This document shows positions 48,226 through 56,890 of a stretch of 64,000 bases of DNA, one piece after another. Source of the DNA: TMP-7 sp038212445 (GTDB lineage Bacteria; Acidobacteriota; Terriglobia; Bryobacterales; Bryobacteraceae); NCBI GenBank assembly GCA_038212445.1, contig JBBQUM010000002.1, positions 124,001-188,000 of the forward strand, written 5' to 3'. Position numbers and translations under genes: made by a program. The number at the start of each line of letters is the position of its first letter. Within the stretch, counting starts at the first letter, position 1. The notes under the pieces are model-generated. The model had not been told where the DNA came from, did not search any database, and saw only the letters and a list, made by a program, of their open reading frames with translations.

Positions 48226-50079
48226 CTACGACATCGGCGTCGTGTCCAGCAGATGCATGATCGCCGTCCACAAATCATCCAGTGTCTGCGCCGTCTGCGG
48301 CGGCCAGTCACGCGTATTGATCGTGTACGCGAAGTCGATTCCATCCCCGCGCGACCCCGCCACCGTCGACGTCCCCGGCGTACTGCCACTCCGTGCCGAC
48401 CATCCAAACGTCCCGTTCCCAAGCCTGGGACCGTTCCCCCACACCGCATGCTTGTGTATGAACTTCGTCAGCGCCGTCGCCGACGCCGCCAGCCCGCAGC
48501 ACGCCTCCCCCACTTCCTTGATCTCTCCGTCCCCGCCATATACCGCCGCGACCAGCAGATTGGACGCTACATCCACCGCGCTCTGCCCCAACCCCTGATC
48601 CTCGTGAACCACTTCGTCCGACGCCCGCGGCGTAGCCACCGTCGGCCAGATCTTCACCTCCGCCATCCCCTCGGGCTGCAACAACTGCGTCTTCAAGTAG
48701 TCGAAGAATTCTTTACCCGTAACCTTCTCAACCAGCGCGCTCGCCAGCAGGTAGCCGAAATTCGAGTATTTGTTATTAGTTCCCGGTGCAAAGTCCAGCA
48801 TCCGCGCGTACATATACTTGCAGACATCCAGCTTGTTCACCCGTGTGCCCGGATGCAGCGCGTTGGCGATGGTCCGCATCGAGTAGGTGGGATCGAAGTT
48901 CGACCCCGTGCCCGTATCGTCGTAACCGCCCGTGTGATCGAGCAACTGCTGGATCGTGATGGTGTCGCTCTGGGCGTCCAGCGGGTGGCTGAAGCCGAGC
49001 GCCGGATAGACCTTCGTCTGCGGCGTCAACTTCGCCGGCTTCGCATCGTACAACGACTGCACCGCCGCTTCCAAAAACATCTTGCTGCAACTTGCCAGCA
49101 AAAACCGGTCCGACGTCTGCGTGATCTTGAACCCAGGCTCCGCCCATGTATAACCTCGCGCCAGTTTCACCACGCCGTTCTTGGCCACCGTCAACTGCGC
49201 CGCACGGACCGCGTTTGCCTGCATGAAACTCTGCATCGCATGATCAAAGCCCGCTAGCGTCGGAACCGCCGCTCCCGTAACGTTCCAGGCACGCGACATC
49301 GGAATGTCTCGCTTGGCAAAGATCGCTGCATACCGTGTATCGCTGCCCGCACCCCCGCCTTGCACGCAAATCGGATACAGTCCGGCAGCGTTCTGCTGAT
49401 CAAAAACCGTCTGATAGTCCGCCGCCGTCAGCCCGTGCCTCGCCACCCATTCGCCGACAACATCGTCTTTGAACACCGAACAGTACATCTGGTCGCCCGA
49501 CACCGCCACGTAGGCCGGCCTGTAACCGGGCAGCGACGTCTCCGCGTTGAACACAGTCTGATAGCTCACCCCTGTATCAGACGGGTGCGCATGCCACTTC
49601 GTGTAACCCGGATTCGCGTGCCATACCGCGGCATACCGTCGATCCGCAGCCGTCCCGTAGATCGCCACCGACCGGATCACCAGCTTTGAATCGTGCGCAA
49701 CTTTGTTCTGGTGCTCGAAAGTCCCGGCGTTGGCCTCGGGTCCCGAAGTCATCCCATGACGCGCCAGCCAGTTGCCGCTGATTCCCTGCTCAAACACGGC
49801 CGCGAAAACTGCGTTGTTCGCCCCACCTGTGGCCGACACGATCACAGGAACGTAGCCCCTCGCCGTCCATGTGTTGAACGCCGCCTGGTACCCGTTCGCG
49901 TCCACGCCGTGCACCGCCGCAAACGCCGCGCCCGCCCGCTGCACCCACACCGCCGCGTACCGTGCGTCCCCCGGGTCGCCGTACACGCTCAAAGAAATCA
50001 TCCGGTATCCGTGTGACGACAGCCGGTCAAAATTGGTCTGGTGTTGGGCGCTCGTGACGCCGTGGTAAGCCTCGAACAT
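48226..50079 (-). CDS. Tandem-repeat (BTRD1) plus beta-lactamase-fold serine hydrolase
   Basis: 617 aa from ATG 50079, chosen because GGAGG lies 11 nt upstream and the first repeat begins there; upstream codons look non-coding. Residues 1 to about 285 hold five or six copies of a 45-50-aa bacterial tandem repeat (FEAYHGVTSAQHQTNFDRLS, GYRMISLSVYGDPGDARYAA; later GVDANGYQAAFNTWTARGYV, HGMTSGPEAN..., HGLTAADYQTVFDQQNAAGL). The rest is a class C beta-lactamase/DD-peptidase fold: SxxK in LLASCSKMF, YxN in KYSNFGYLLASAL, and a GxxPGTS-type third motif. No signal peptide is seen. The enzyme may be an esterase or peptidase that binds a surface via the repeats. Confidence 0.8.
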   Translation of the reverse strand: MFEAYHGVTSAQHQTNFDRLSSHGYRMISLSVYGDPGDARYAAVWVQRAGAAFAAVHGVDANGYQAAFNTWTARGYVPVIVSATGGANNAVFAAVFEQGISGNWLARHGMTSGPEANAGTFEHQNKVAHDSKLVIRSVAIYGTAADRRYAAVWHANPGYTKWHAHPSDTGVSYQTVFNAETSLPGYRPAYVAVSGDQMYCSVFKDDVVGEWVARHGLTAADYQTVFDQQNAAGLYPICVQGGGAGSDTRYAAIFAKRDIPMSRAWNVTGAAVPTLAGFDHAMQSFMQANAVRAAQLTVAKNGVVKLARGYTWAEPGFKITQTSDRFLLASCSKMFLEAAVQSLYDAKPAKLTPQTKVYPALGFSHPLDAQSDTITIQQLLDHTGGYDDTGTGSNFDPTYSMRTIANALHPGTRVNKLDVCKYMYARMLDFAPGTNNKYSNFGYLLASALVEKVTGKEFFDYLKTQLLQPEGMAEVKIWPTVATPRASDEVVHEDQGLGQSAVDVASNLLVAAVYGGDGEIKEVGEACCGLAASATALTKFIHKHAVWGNGPRLGNGTFGWSARSGSTPGTSTVAGSRGDGIDFAYTINTRDWPPQTAQTLDDLWTAIMHLLDTTPMS

Positions 50080-50276
50080 GAATGCAGGTTCCTCCGAAGA
50101 GCTTGGTGACAACCTGCACAGCGCCGTTGCAGTCGCGCCATGTTTCCATGCAGTTCCCAAAGCGGAGGCTTCGCCCGTCAGCAAAGTGACCGCAGATACA
50201 GTTGATGAGTTGCCTTTGTGGGTCCTTTGAAAGAGACAAACTCAGCGCGGATCTGGCAATGCCGTAATCGGCGAGC

Positions 50277-50549
50277 CTACCGTTCCAATAGCTGCGCCTT
50301 CTCCTGAAGATCCACAACAAACACGTTAGTCTTGTGCCCGTCCCACGAAACCTCGGCGAACTTCGAACCGTCCGCCTGGTTCAATACGGTAACGATGGCA
50401 TCCTCAGGTATGGTGAGCGGCAGCCTTTGGCCATCTTTCACCTCGATGGAAAGCGTCGATTCAGTTAGGCGAAACTTTTGACCTAGCGTATTGGTGCCTC
50501 TTAAACGGAAACGACAGATAGACCGAGTCTCAATCTGGTACTGTTCGGA
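50277..50549 (-). pseudogene. Small protein-like open frame without a usable start codon
   Basis: Ninety codons are open on the minus strand between TAA (50552-50550) and TAG (50279-50277). The sequence looks like a real protein: RGTNTLGQKFRLTESTLSIE, DGQRLPLTIPEDAIVTVLNQ, DGSKFAEVSWDGHKTNVFVV and DLQEKAQLLER. There is no in-frame ATG, GTG or TTG until a GTG about two-fifths of the way in (after TLSIE), which would cut off half of the conserved-looking part. An ATC about 8 codons before RGTNTLG sits where a start would be expected. I read it as a gene that lost its start codon or uses ATC. No family is recognised. The rest of the 50080-50664 gap shows nothing else. Confidence 0.4.
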
Positions 50550-50664
50550 TTATAAGTTACATCTGCGCGTCCATGACCCTGGGGATCTCCCTAGTTTTAT
50601 CAACAGCTTGCGGACATCGGTCGGAAGGTTGCACGATTCCTGCAGGCGGATCGTCATCTCTATT

Positions 50665-51306
50665 GTGACGGTCCGCCTTGCGTGGGTTTTCCTCGCTCTT
50701 TCACTATGTCCGGCGATATGTGCTGATATGTCCAAGCAATTAAAGGACATAGAATCTCACTACAACTCCGCCAAGACCCTTCAGATCGGTTTCTCTGAAA
50801 CCATGGTCCAGCAGGGACGCCGCCGCACCGAGTCTGGCGACCTCTACCTCCGTAAGCCCGGACGCATGCGCTGGGATTACGGCACCCCCAAAGGCAAGCT
50901 GTTCGTCTCCGACGGCAAGAACGTCTACTACTACTCGCCTGACACCAACCGCGCCGAGAAAATGAAGCTGAAGGAAACCGAGGATATGCGGGCCCCTATG
51001 GCCTTCCTGCTCGGCCGTCTCGACTTCGATAAAGACTTCAAGAACTACACCGCAAAGCCCGATAACGGCAAGACTTTGATTACGGCGACGCCTAAGAGCG
51101 ACAAACTCCCTTATCGTGAAGTCGCGTTCCTCATCACGCCCGACAGCCGCATTGAGCGGCTCATCGTGACAAGCCAGGACTCCACGACGCTCGAGTTCAC
51201 TTTCAGCAACGAAAAGATGAACCCCAAACTCCCTGACTCGCTGTTTCAGTTCAAAGCGCCCGCCGGAGTTCAGGTGGTCGACACTTCCGAGGAGGCGCAG
51301 CGCTGA
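50665..51306 (+). CDS. lolA: Outer-membrane lipoprotein carrier protein LolA
   Basis: 213 aa from GTG 50665, chosen so that the signal peptide (RLAWVFLALSLCPAICA) is at the N-terminus; the frame is open further upstream to 50491 but that part is arginine-rich and not protein-like. LolA is the periplasmic chaperone that carries lipoproteins to the outer membrane. Matches are YNSAKTLQIGFSETMVQQGR, SGDLYLRKPGRMRWDYGTP, FVSDGKNVYYYSPDTNRAEK, and C-terminal PDSLFQFKAPAGVQVVD. It is followed directly by the pilC-like gene, an unusual linkage of lipoprotein transport with a pilus-type operon. Confidence 0.85.
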   Translation: MTVRLAWVFLALSLCPAICADMSKQLKDIESHYNSAKTLQIGFSETMVQQGRRRTESGDLYLRKPGRMRWDYGTPKGKLFVSDGKNVYYYSPDTNRAEKMKLKETEDMRAPMAFLLGRLDFDKDFKNYTAKPDNGKTLITATPKSDKLPYREVAFLITPDSRIERLIVTSQDSTTLEFTFSNEKMNPKLPDSLFQFKAPAGVQVVDTSEEAQR

Positions 51307-52533
51307 ATGCCCGAGTGGACGCTCAAATACGCCGACGCCCGCGGCGAAATTCATCAGCAGGTCGCCATAGCCGGCTCCGAGCGTGAGCTTCGTGACCGCT
51401 ACACCCAGCAAGGCTTCCTGATCTATTCGGTGAAGGCGCGCTCAGAAGGCGGCATCGCCGGTCTTTCCACCGGCAAGAAGCAAAAACTCAACGTCGAGAA
51501 GTTCCTCATCTTTAACCAGCAATTCGTGACGCTGATCCGTGCCGGACTGCCGATCCTGAAAGCATTAGACCTGCTGGCTGATCGACTTACAGATCCAAAG
51601 CTCGGGCGCCACATTCAGGCGGTCCGCGACGACGTCCGCAACGGCTCCCTGCTCTCCGACGCCTTCTCCAACCGCGGCATCTTCCCGCCCATCTACACCA
51701 CCTCAATCATGGCAGGTGAGAAATCGGGCGCCCTCGGCGAAGTGCTCGACCGCTTCATCGTCTATCAGAAACTTGCTCTCGCCGTCCGTAAGAAAATCCT
51801 GCTGTCCCTGCTGTATCCCACCATCCTTATCTTTCTGGTGGTCTGCCTTATCGTCTTCCTCATCACCTACGTTGTCCCGAACTTCGCCCAGCTCTACACC
51901 AGCATGCAGGCGAGCCTCCCGGTGATGACGCAAATCCTCATCGCCGTCGGCACCACCGCCCGCAATTACGTCTTGATGGGCTTCGGGACCCTCATCGCCA
52001 TCATCGTAGGACTGCGCTTTTACGCCAAGACCGAGGCCGGCAATGAACTGCTCGACCGTCTGAAACTCCGCGTCCCCGTCTTCGGCGAAATTTGGATCAA
52101 GTACCAGGTGGCGCAGTTCTCTCGCGTTCTCTCCACGCTTCTCGTCGGCGGCATCCCGCTCCTACAGGCCATCGAAACCGCGTCCGACTCGCTCGGCGTC
52201 TTACTCCTTAAGCGGACCCTCGATAAGGCACGCCGTAGCGTCCGCGAGGGCCAGTCCCTCTCCAGTTCGCTTGAGTCTACTAAGATTTTCCCCAGTCTTT
52301 CCATCGACATGATCGAGGTCGGCGAATCCACCGGAGCCCTGCCGCAAATGCTCAATAGCGTCGCCGAGTTCTACGAAGATGACGTCAACACTCGTATGAC
52401 CGCCGCCCTGGCGCTGATCGAGCCAGCCATCATGATCTTCATGGGAATCTTCGTCGCTTTCGTATTGATTGCGCTGTATTTGCCGATCTTCAGTCTGGCG
52501 GACACCGCAGGCCGCCCACCAGGAGGAGGGTAA
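51307..52533 (+). CDS. pilC: Type IV pilus/type II secretion inner-membrane platform protein
   Basis: 408 aa starting at the base after the lolA stop. It has two copies of the T2SSF domain (about 70-190 and 270-395): FNQQFVTLIRAGLPILKALD then GSLLSDAFSNRGIFPPIYTT with MAGEKSGALGEVLDRF; and QFSRVLSTLLVGGIPLLQAI with MIEVGESTGALPQMLNSVAE. Three membrane segments lie near 170-195, 215-240 and 375-400. PilC/GspF forms the platform on which the PilB-type ATPase acts to build the pilus or pseudopilus. First core gene of a seven-gene overlapping set. Confidence 0.92.
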   Translation: MPEWTLKYADARGEIHQQVAIAGSERELRDRYTQQGFLIYSVKARSEGGIAGLSTGKKQKLNVEKFLIFNQQFVTLIRAGLPILKALDLLADRLTDPKLGRHIQAVRDDVRNGSLLSDAFSNRGIFPPIYTTSIMAGEKSGALGEVLDRFIVYQKLALAVRKKILLSLLYPTILIFLVVCLIVFLITYVVPNFAQLYTSMQASLPVMTQILIAVGTTARNYVLMGFGTLIAIIVGLRFYAKTEAGNELLDRLKLRVPVFGEIWIKYQVAQFSRVLSTLLVGGIPLLQAIETASDSLGVLLLKRTLDKARRSVREGQSLSSSLESTKIFPSLSIDMIEVGESTGALPQMLNSVAEFYEDDVNTRMTAALALIEPAIMIFMGIFVAFVLIALYLPIFSLADTAGRPPGGG

Positions 52534-52536
52534 TCC

Positions 52537-54156
52537 ATGGCAACCGAAAAGATCCGGCTCGCCGATCCGAACGCCGAAATCGACCAGTCGCGCAAGATGG
52601 CCGCACGCTATCGCGCCGAGTTCGTCGACCTGCGGGAAACGCGCATCGATCATGACCTGTTCCACTCCATCCCGGTGGACCTCATGTTTCGCTATAACTT
52701 TGTGCCCATACAAGCACAGAACGGCAGCATGGACATCGCGCTCGCCGACCCGCGAAACCTTAACCTGATCGATGAGCTCTCCATCCTTCTCAACAAGAAG
52801 CTCAAGGTCAAAGTTGCCACTCTTTCGCAGATCTCCGACCTGCTCAAAAAGACCGAGCAGTCCCAGCGCGTCCTTGAGGAAGTCACCGAAGGCTTTGCGC
52901 TCGACGTCGTCGGCGACGAAGAGAACTCAGACGAAACGCTGTCCATCGACAAACTGACCGCCGCCGACTCCGACATCGCGCCCGTCATCAAACTCGTCGA
53001 CACCACCATCTTCAACGCCCTCGAGCGCCGCGCTTCGGACATACACATCGAAACCCGCGACCAGGAAGTCGCCATCAAGTACCGCATTGACGGCGTGCTC
53101 CACTACGCCATGCCGCCCATCGCCAAGGACTGGCATTCCACCATCATCAGCCGCATCAAGGTTATGAGCGAGTTGGACATCGCCGAACGCCGCGTCCCCC
53201 AGGACGGCCGTTTCCGCGTCCGCTACAAGGGCCGCCTTATCGATTTCCGCGTCTCCATCATGCCCACCGTCCACGGCGAAGACGCCGTGCTCCGCGTCCT
53301 CGACAAAGAGTCGATGAGCGAGAAGTTCGCCAAACTGTCGCTCGAAGTGGTCGGGTTCGGCGACGCCGACCTCGTTAAGTTCCGCCGCTATATCAAGGAG
53401 CCCTACGGCATGGTGCTCGTAACCGGACCTACCGGGTCCGGTAAGACCACTACCCTCTACGCCGCCCTCAGCGAAATCAAGACCGACGAAGACAAAATCA
53501 TCACCATCGAAGACCCGGTGGAATATCAGATCAAGGGAATCACTCAGATTCCCGTCAACGAGAAAAAGGGCCTCACCTTCGCCCGCGGACTGCGTTCCAT
53601 CCTCCGCCATGATCCAGACAAAATCATGGTCGGCGAAATCCGTGACCAGGAAACCGCGCAAATCGCCATCAACGCCGCCCTCACCGGCCACCTCGTTTTC
53701 ACCACCGTCCACGCCAATAACGTCCTCGACGTTCTCGGCCGATTCCTGAATATGGGCGTCGAAGCCTACAACTTCGTCAGCGCCCTCAATTGCATCCTGG
53801 CCCAGCGCCTCGTTCGAATCATTTGTCCGCATTGCAAACACATCGTGAAGTACCCTGACTCCTACATCGAGGAAAGCGGACTCCCTATGAACGAGTGGAG
53901 CGGCGCCGACTTCTACGAGGGCAAGGGCTGCTTTGAATGTGGAGGCACCGGCTTCCGCGGTCGAACCGCCATTCACGAACTGCTCGACCTCAGCGAGAAG
54001 ATCCGCGAGTTGATTCTGGACAAGCGCCCGGCCAGCGAAATCAAGCGTGCCGCGCGTGAAGACGGCATGACATTCCTGCGCGAAAGCGCAGTCGAGAAGG
54101 TGAAGTTCGGCATCACCACGCTCAAGGAAATCAATAAGGTCACCTTCATCGAATGA
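52537..54156 (+). CDS. pilB: Type IV pilus/T2SS assembly ATPase (PilB/GspE)
   Basis: 539 aa. An N-terminal GspE-N domain (about 25-130) precedes the ATPase core: ERRASDIHIETRDQEVAIKY, Walker A GPTGSGKTTTLYAALSEIKT, Asp box TIEDPVEYQIKGITQIPVNE, Walker B ILRHDPDKIMVGEIRDQETA and His box TGHLVFTTVHANN. The tetracysteine zinc module is complete (CPHCK and CFECGGTGFRGR). It powers assembly. A retraction ATPase (PilT) is not in the window. The start has GGAGGAGG 8 nt upstream and the stop overlaps the pilM start (ATGA). Confidence 0.94.
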   Translation: MATEKIRLADPNAEIDQSRKMAARYRAEFVDLRETRIDHDLFHSIPVDLMFRYNFVPIQAQNGSMDIALADPRNLNLIDELSILLNKKLKVKVATLSQISDLLKKTEQSQRVLEEVTEGFALDVVGDEENSDETLSIDKLTAADSDIAPVIKLVDTTIFNALERRASDIHIETRDQEVAIKYRIDGVLHYAMPPIAKDWHSTIISRIKVMSELDIAERRVPQDGRFRVRYKGRLIDFRVSIMPTVHGEDAVLRVLDKESMSEKFAKLSLEVVGFGDADLVKFRRYIKEPYGMVLVTGPTGSGKTTTLYAALSEIKTDEDKIITIEDPVEYQIKGITQIPVNEKKGLTFARGLRSILRHDPDKIMVGEIRDQETAQIAINAALTGHLVFTTVHANNVLDVLGRFLNMGVEAYNFVSALNCILAQRLVRIICPHCKHIVKYPDSYIEESGLPMNEWSGADFYEGKGCFECGGTGFRGRTAIHELLDLSEKIRELILDKRPASEIKRAAREDGMTFLRESAVEKVKFGITTLKEINKVTFIE

Positions 54157-55007
54157 GCAATTTCCTCACACGACTGCTCGAAGATCCGCCGCCGGCCTAC
54201 GCCTTCGAGATTTCTGAAGCCGGCATCGCATGGGCGCAGGGCGGCAACCTCCAATGGCGTCCGTTTGAAGATGGCGTCCTCGCCGTCACGCCTTCGCGCG
54301 ACAACATCGCGCGACCCGAGCTATTCTCCTCGCACATCAACGCCCTGGTGCCCGGCTCCAAGAGCAAACGGCGACCCGCGGCGCTCATCCTGCCCGACTT
54401 CTCGTCCCGCGTCCAGGTGCTCGACTTCGACCAGTTCCCCACCAACGCCGACGAGCAACTCTCGCTCATCAAGTTCCGTCTCCGCAAAACCGTGCCCTTC
54501 GACATCGACTCTGCCGTCGTCAGCTATCACATCCAGCCCGCCGAAAAGCGCGTCGACGTCGTCACCGCTCTCATGTCCCTGGAAATTGTGGCCCGCTACG
54601 AAGCCCCCTTCCGCGCCGCCGGCTTCCAGCCCGGCCTGGTCACCACTTCAGCTCTGGCCGCCATCAACCTCGCTCCCGTCGCCGGCGTTTCCCTGCTCAT
54701 TAAGCTCTCCGGCCGCGTCATGTGCGTCATGGTGCAGGACGGCCTGAAACTGCGCATGGCCAGGACCGTCGAATTGGCCTCGGTGGACCTCGAAGAAGTG
54801 ATCGCCATCCTCCACCCCACCATCGCCTACGTCGAGGACGAGATGGTCCGTAAGCCCGAACGCCTTTACCTCATCGGACATCCCACCGCCGCCCCCGACC
54901 TCAGCCGCGAACTGAACCTGCCCGTCGAGCCGCTTACCTCACGCTTCGGCACGCTCGGCGAATACAATGCCGGACTGCTCGGCTACCTGCAGGGAGGCTC
55001 CAATTAA
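54153..55007 (+). CDS. pilM: PilM-like actin-fold protein of the pilus assembly complex
   Basis: 284 aa. Positioned between pilB and pilN and of actin-like (PilM/GspL cytoplasmic) design: AFEISEAGIAWAQGG (phosphate-1-like strand), QLSLIKFRLRKTVPFDIDSA (matching the conserved R-x-x-V-P-F), VVTALMSLEIVARYEAPFRA and a C-terminal LYLIGHPTAA with GTLGEYNAGLLG. It is shorter than typical PilM (about 350). It would sit on the cytoplasmic face and bind the N-terminus of PilN. Both ends overlap neighbouring genes. Confidence 0.82.
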   Translation: MSNFLTRLLEDPPPAYAFEISEAGIAWAQGGNLQWRPFEDGVLAVTPSRDNIARPELFSSHINALVPGSKSKRRPAALILPDFSSRVQVLDFDQFPTNADEQLSLIKFRLRKTVPFDIDSAVVSYHIQPAEKRVDVVTALMSLEIVARYEAPFRAAGFQPGLVTTSALAAINLAPVAGVSLLIKLSGRVMCVMVQDGLKLRMARTVELASVDLEEVIAILHPTIAYVEDEMVRKPERLYLIGHPTAAPDLSRELNLPVEPLTSRFGTLGEYNAGLLGYLQGGSN

Positions 55008-55576
55008 TGCGCATTCCCGTTAATCTCGCCAGCGATCCTTTCCGTCGCGACCGGCCGTTTATGGTCGCCGCCATGGCTGCCTGCGCCGCGCTCTCGGTCC
55101 TGCTCATCGTTCTGCTGGCCTCCATCATCACCGGACGCGGCCGCGCTGAATCCGACCGTGCTACCGTCCAGAAGCTCACCACCCAGCTCAAAACCCTCAA
55201 CGCCGAACAAGCGAAGTTCGACGGCACCCTCCGCCGTCCTGAAAATGCCGAAGTCCTTGAACGCAGCCTCCTGCTCAACACCCTGATCGCCCGCAAGGGA
55301 ATTAGCTGGACCCGCATTTTCTCCGATCTCGAGAAGGTGATGCCCTACAACGTCCGCCTCATCTCCATCCGCCTCCCGCAGATCGACAAAGACAACCAGG
55401 TCACGCTCGACATGATCGTCGGAGCCACCAGTCCTGAACCCGTCGTGCAGTTCCTGCATAAGCTCGAAGCGGCTCCCCAGTTCGGCGCCAACTCCACGAC
55501 TACCTTTCAACCGCCCTCGGACAATGAACCGCTCTGGCGCTATCGCGTGAGTGTGAGCTATGCTCAAAAACTTTAA
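55007..55576 (+). CDS. pilN: PilN-like inner-membrane protein
   Basis: 189 aa. The N-terminus IPVNLASDPFRRDRP is the PilN motif that contacts PilM (usually I-N-L-x-P). A membrane segment (about 20-45) and a coiled-coil (about 47-85) follow, then a ferredoxin-like periplasmic domain (WTRIFSDLEKVMPYNVRLIS). It starts on the last base of pilM and its end overlaps pilO by 17 nt. Confidence 0.85.
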   Translation: MRIPVNLASDPFRRDRPFMVAAMAACAALSVLLIVLLASIITGRGRAESDRATVQKLTTQLKTLNAEQAKFDGTLRRPENAEVLERSLLLNTLIARKGISWTRIFSDLEKVMPYNVRLISIRLPQIDKDNQVTLDMIVGATSPEPVVQFLHKLEAAPQFGANSTTTFQPPSDNEPLWRYRVSVSYAQKL

Positions 55577-56141
55577 CCTCCAGTTGCCCAAGGACGCCAA
55601 GGGCTACGCCCAGTGGGCGCTCGCCCTGCTCGTGGTCTGCAACCTGGTTGCCGCCTACTTCTGGCTCTATCCCCCGGGCGGTTCCCCCAAGGATCTCGAA
55701 CAGCAGATCACTGACCTCCGCGCCCAGGTGCTCCAGCGCAATCTGCTGCTGCGCCAGACGCGCGCTCACGCCGGCACCATCGAGCGCGGCCGCGGCGAGG
55801 GCACGCAGTTCCTCGACGCCTACTTCATGAACGCCCGCGTGGCTTCCTCCACCATCGTCGACGAACTGAGCCAGGCCGCCGCCCAAACCAAGATCACCCC
55901 CAAGGAACATTCCTTCCAGGTTGAGGATGTGGAAGGCAGCGACACCCTGAAGATGATGTCGATCAACGGCAACTACGAGGGCACGTACACCAACCTGATC
56001 GACTTCATCAACCGCATCGACCGCTCAAAGCGCTTATTGATCATCGAGAGCCTGGGAGCCACGCCCCAGCAGGGCAAAGGCAAATTGAACGTCAACATCA
56101 AAATGAACGCGTTTGTCCGCGACGAGGGGAACGGCCTGTGA
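55560..56141 (+). CDS. pilO: PilO-like inner-membrane protein
   Basis: 193 aa. A short cytoplasmic stretch, one membrane segment (about 18-40, WALALLVVCNLVAAYFWLYP), a coiled-coil (about 45-85) and a ferredoxin-like periplasmic domain (SINGNYEGTYTNLIDFINRI, RLLIIESLGATPQ). PilO pairs with PilN across the periplasm and links to PilP. Overlaps pilN at the start and the PilP/GspC-like gene (GTGA) at the end. Confidence 0.85.
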   Translation: MLKNFNLQLPKDAKGYAQWALALLVVCNLVAAYFWLYPPGGSPKDLEQQITDLRAQVLQRNLLLRQTRAHAGTIERGRGEGTQFLDAYFMNARVASSTIVDELSQAAAQTKITPKEHSFQVEDVEGSDTLKMMSINGNYEGTYTNLIDFINRIDRSKRLLIIESLGATPQQGKGKLNVNIKMNAFVRDEGNGL

Positions 56142-56890
56142 AACGCGCAGTCTTAAAACCGGAACTGAAACTCGGCGCTGAGCCGAAGAAGATGATAGGC
56201 CTCGGTGTACTGCTGGTCATCCTCGTGGCCGTCTGGCTTCTCAACCGCGACAGCGGTCCGGCCGCCACCCCCACTCCCGCTCCCCGCCCCACCACCACCG
56301 CTGTCACCCAGCCGATGCCGCAGGCCCTCCCGCCCGGACAAGCCCGGCTCGCGGCACGCGCTCGCATCCGCAACACGTCCGGTTCCCGTGGAATGTCAGT
56401 ACAGGAATTCCGGCCCACGCTCAAGCCGAAGGAACCCATCGATACCGCCAAAATCGATCCCACCCTGCACCTCGACATGCTCGCCAAAGTCCGCAACGCG
56501 AAAAGCGACGGCGGCTCGCGCAATCTCTTCGACCTCTCAAAGGACCCCCCGCCCACCGTCCAGATCGCCAAGGTCGCGCCCATTCACCCCGGCATTCAGA
56601 CTGCCTTGACCACCGGCCCCACCAAACCCGTGCCTCCTCCCCCGCCCGCGCCTCCCCCGCCGCCGCCCGCTATCCCGCTCAAGTTCTACGGCTACACCAA
56701 TGCCCAGCGGACCGGGCCCAAACGCGCCTTCTTCCTCGAGGGTGAGGACATCTACGTCGCCGGCGAAGGCGACACTATCAAGAATCGCTATAAGATCATC
56801 CGCATCGGCGTAAACTCGGCCGTCGTCGAGGATACTCAGTTCAAGAATCAGCAGACTCTCCCGCTCATCGAAGAGATGGCCAACACGTGA
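56138..56890 (+). CDS. PilP/GspC-like periplasmic alignment protein
   Basis: 250 aa from a GTG overlapping the pilO stop. An N-terminal membrane anchor (MIGLGVLLVILVAVWLLN, about 20-37) is followed by a Pro/Thr/Arg-rich linker, a middle region with RNLFDLS (the R-N-[LP]-F motif of GspC/PilP homology regions), a polyproline stretch (about 168-184), and a C-terminal beta domain PLKFYGYTNAQRTGPKRAFF with YKIIRIGVNSAVVEDTQF. In GspC/PilP this domain joins the inner-membrane complex to the outer-membrane secretin. Identification is by motif and position; it is not a standard PilP lipoprotein. Confidence 0.7.
   Translation: MKRAVLKPELKLGAEPKKMIGLGVLLVILVAVWLLNRDSGPAATPTPAPRPTTTAVTQPMPQALPPGQARLAARARIRNTSGSRGMSVQEFRPTLKPKEPIDTAKIDPTLHLDMLAKVRNAKSDGGSRNLFDLSKDPPPTVQIAKVAPIHPGIQTALTTGPTKPVPPPPPAPPPPPPAIPLKFYGYTNAQRTGPKRAFFLEGEDIYVAGEGDTIKNRYKIIRIGVNSAVVEDTQFKNQQTLPLIEEMANT

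Noticed and set aside
48011..48271. 86-codon minus-strand frame across the higB region
   Set aside because: It is in a different frame from the HigB-like translation and has no family resemblance.
50491..50664. Upstream extension of lolA to GTG 50491
   Set aside because: It would place about 58 basic residues before the signal peptide, so GTG 50665 is preferred.
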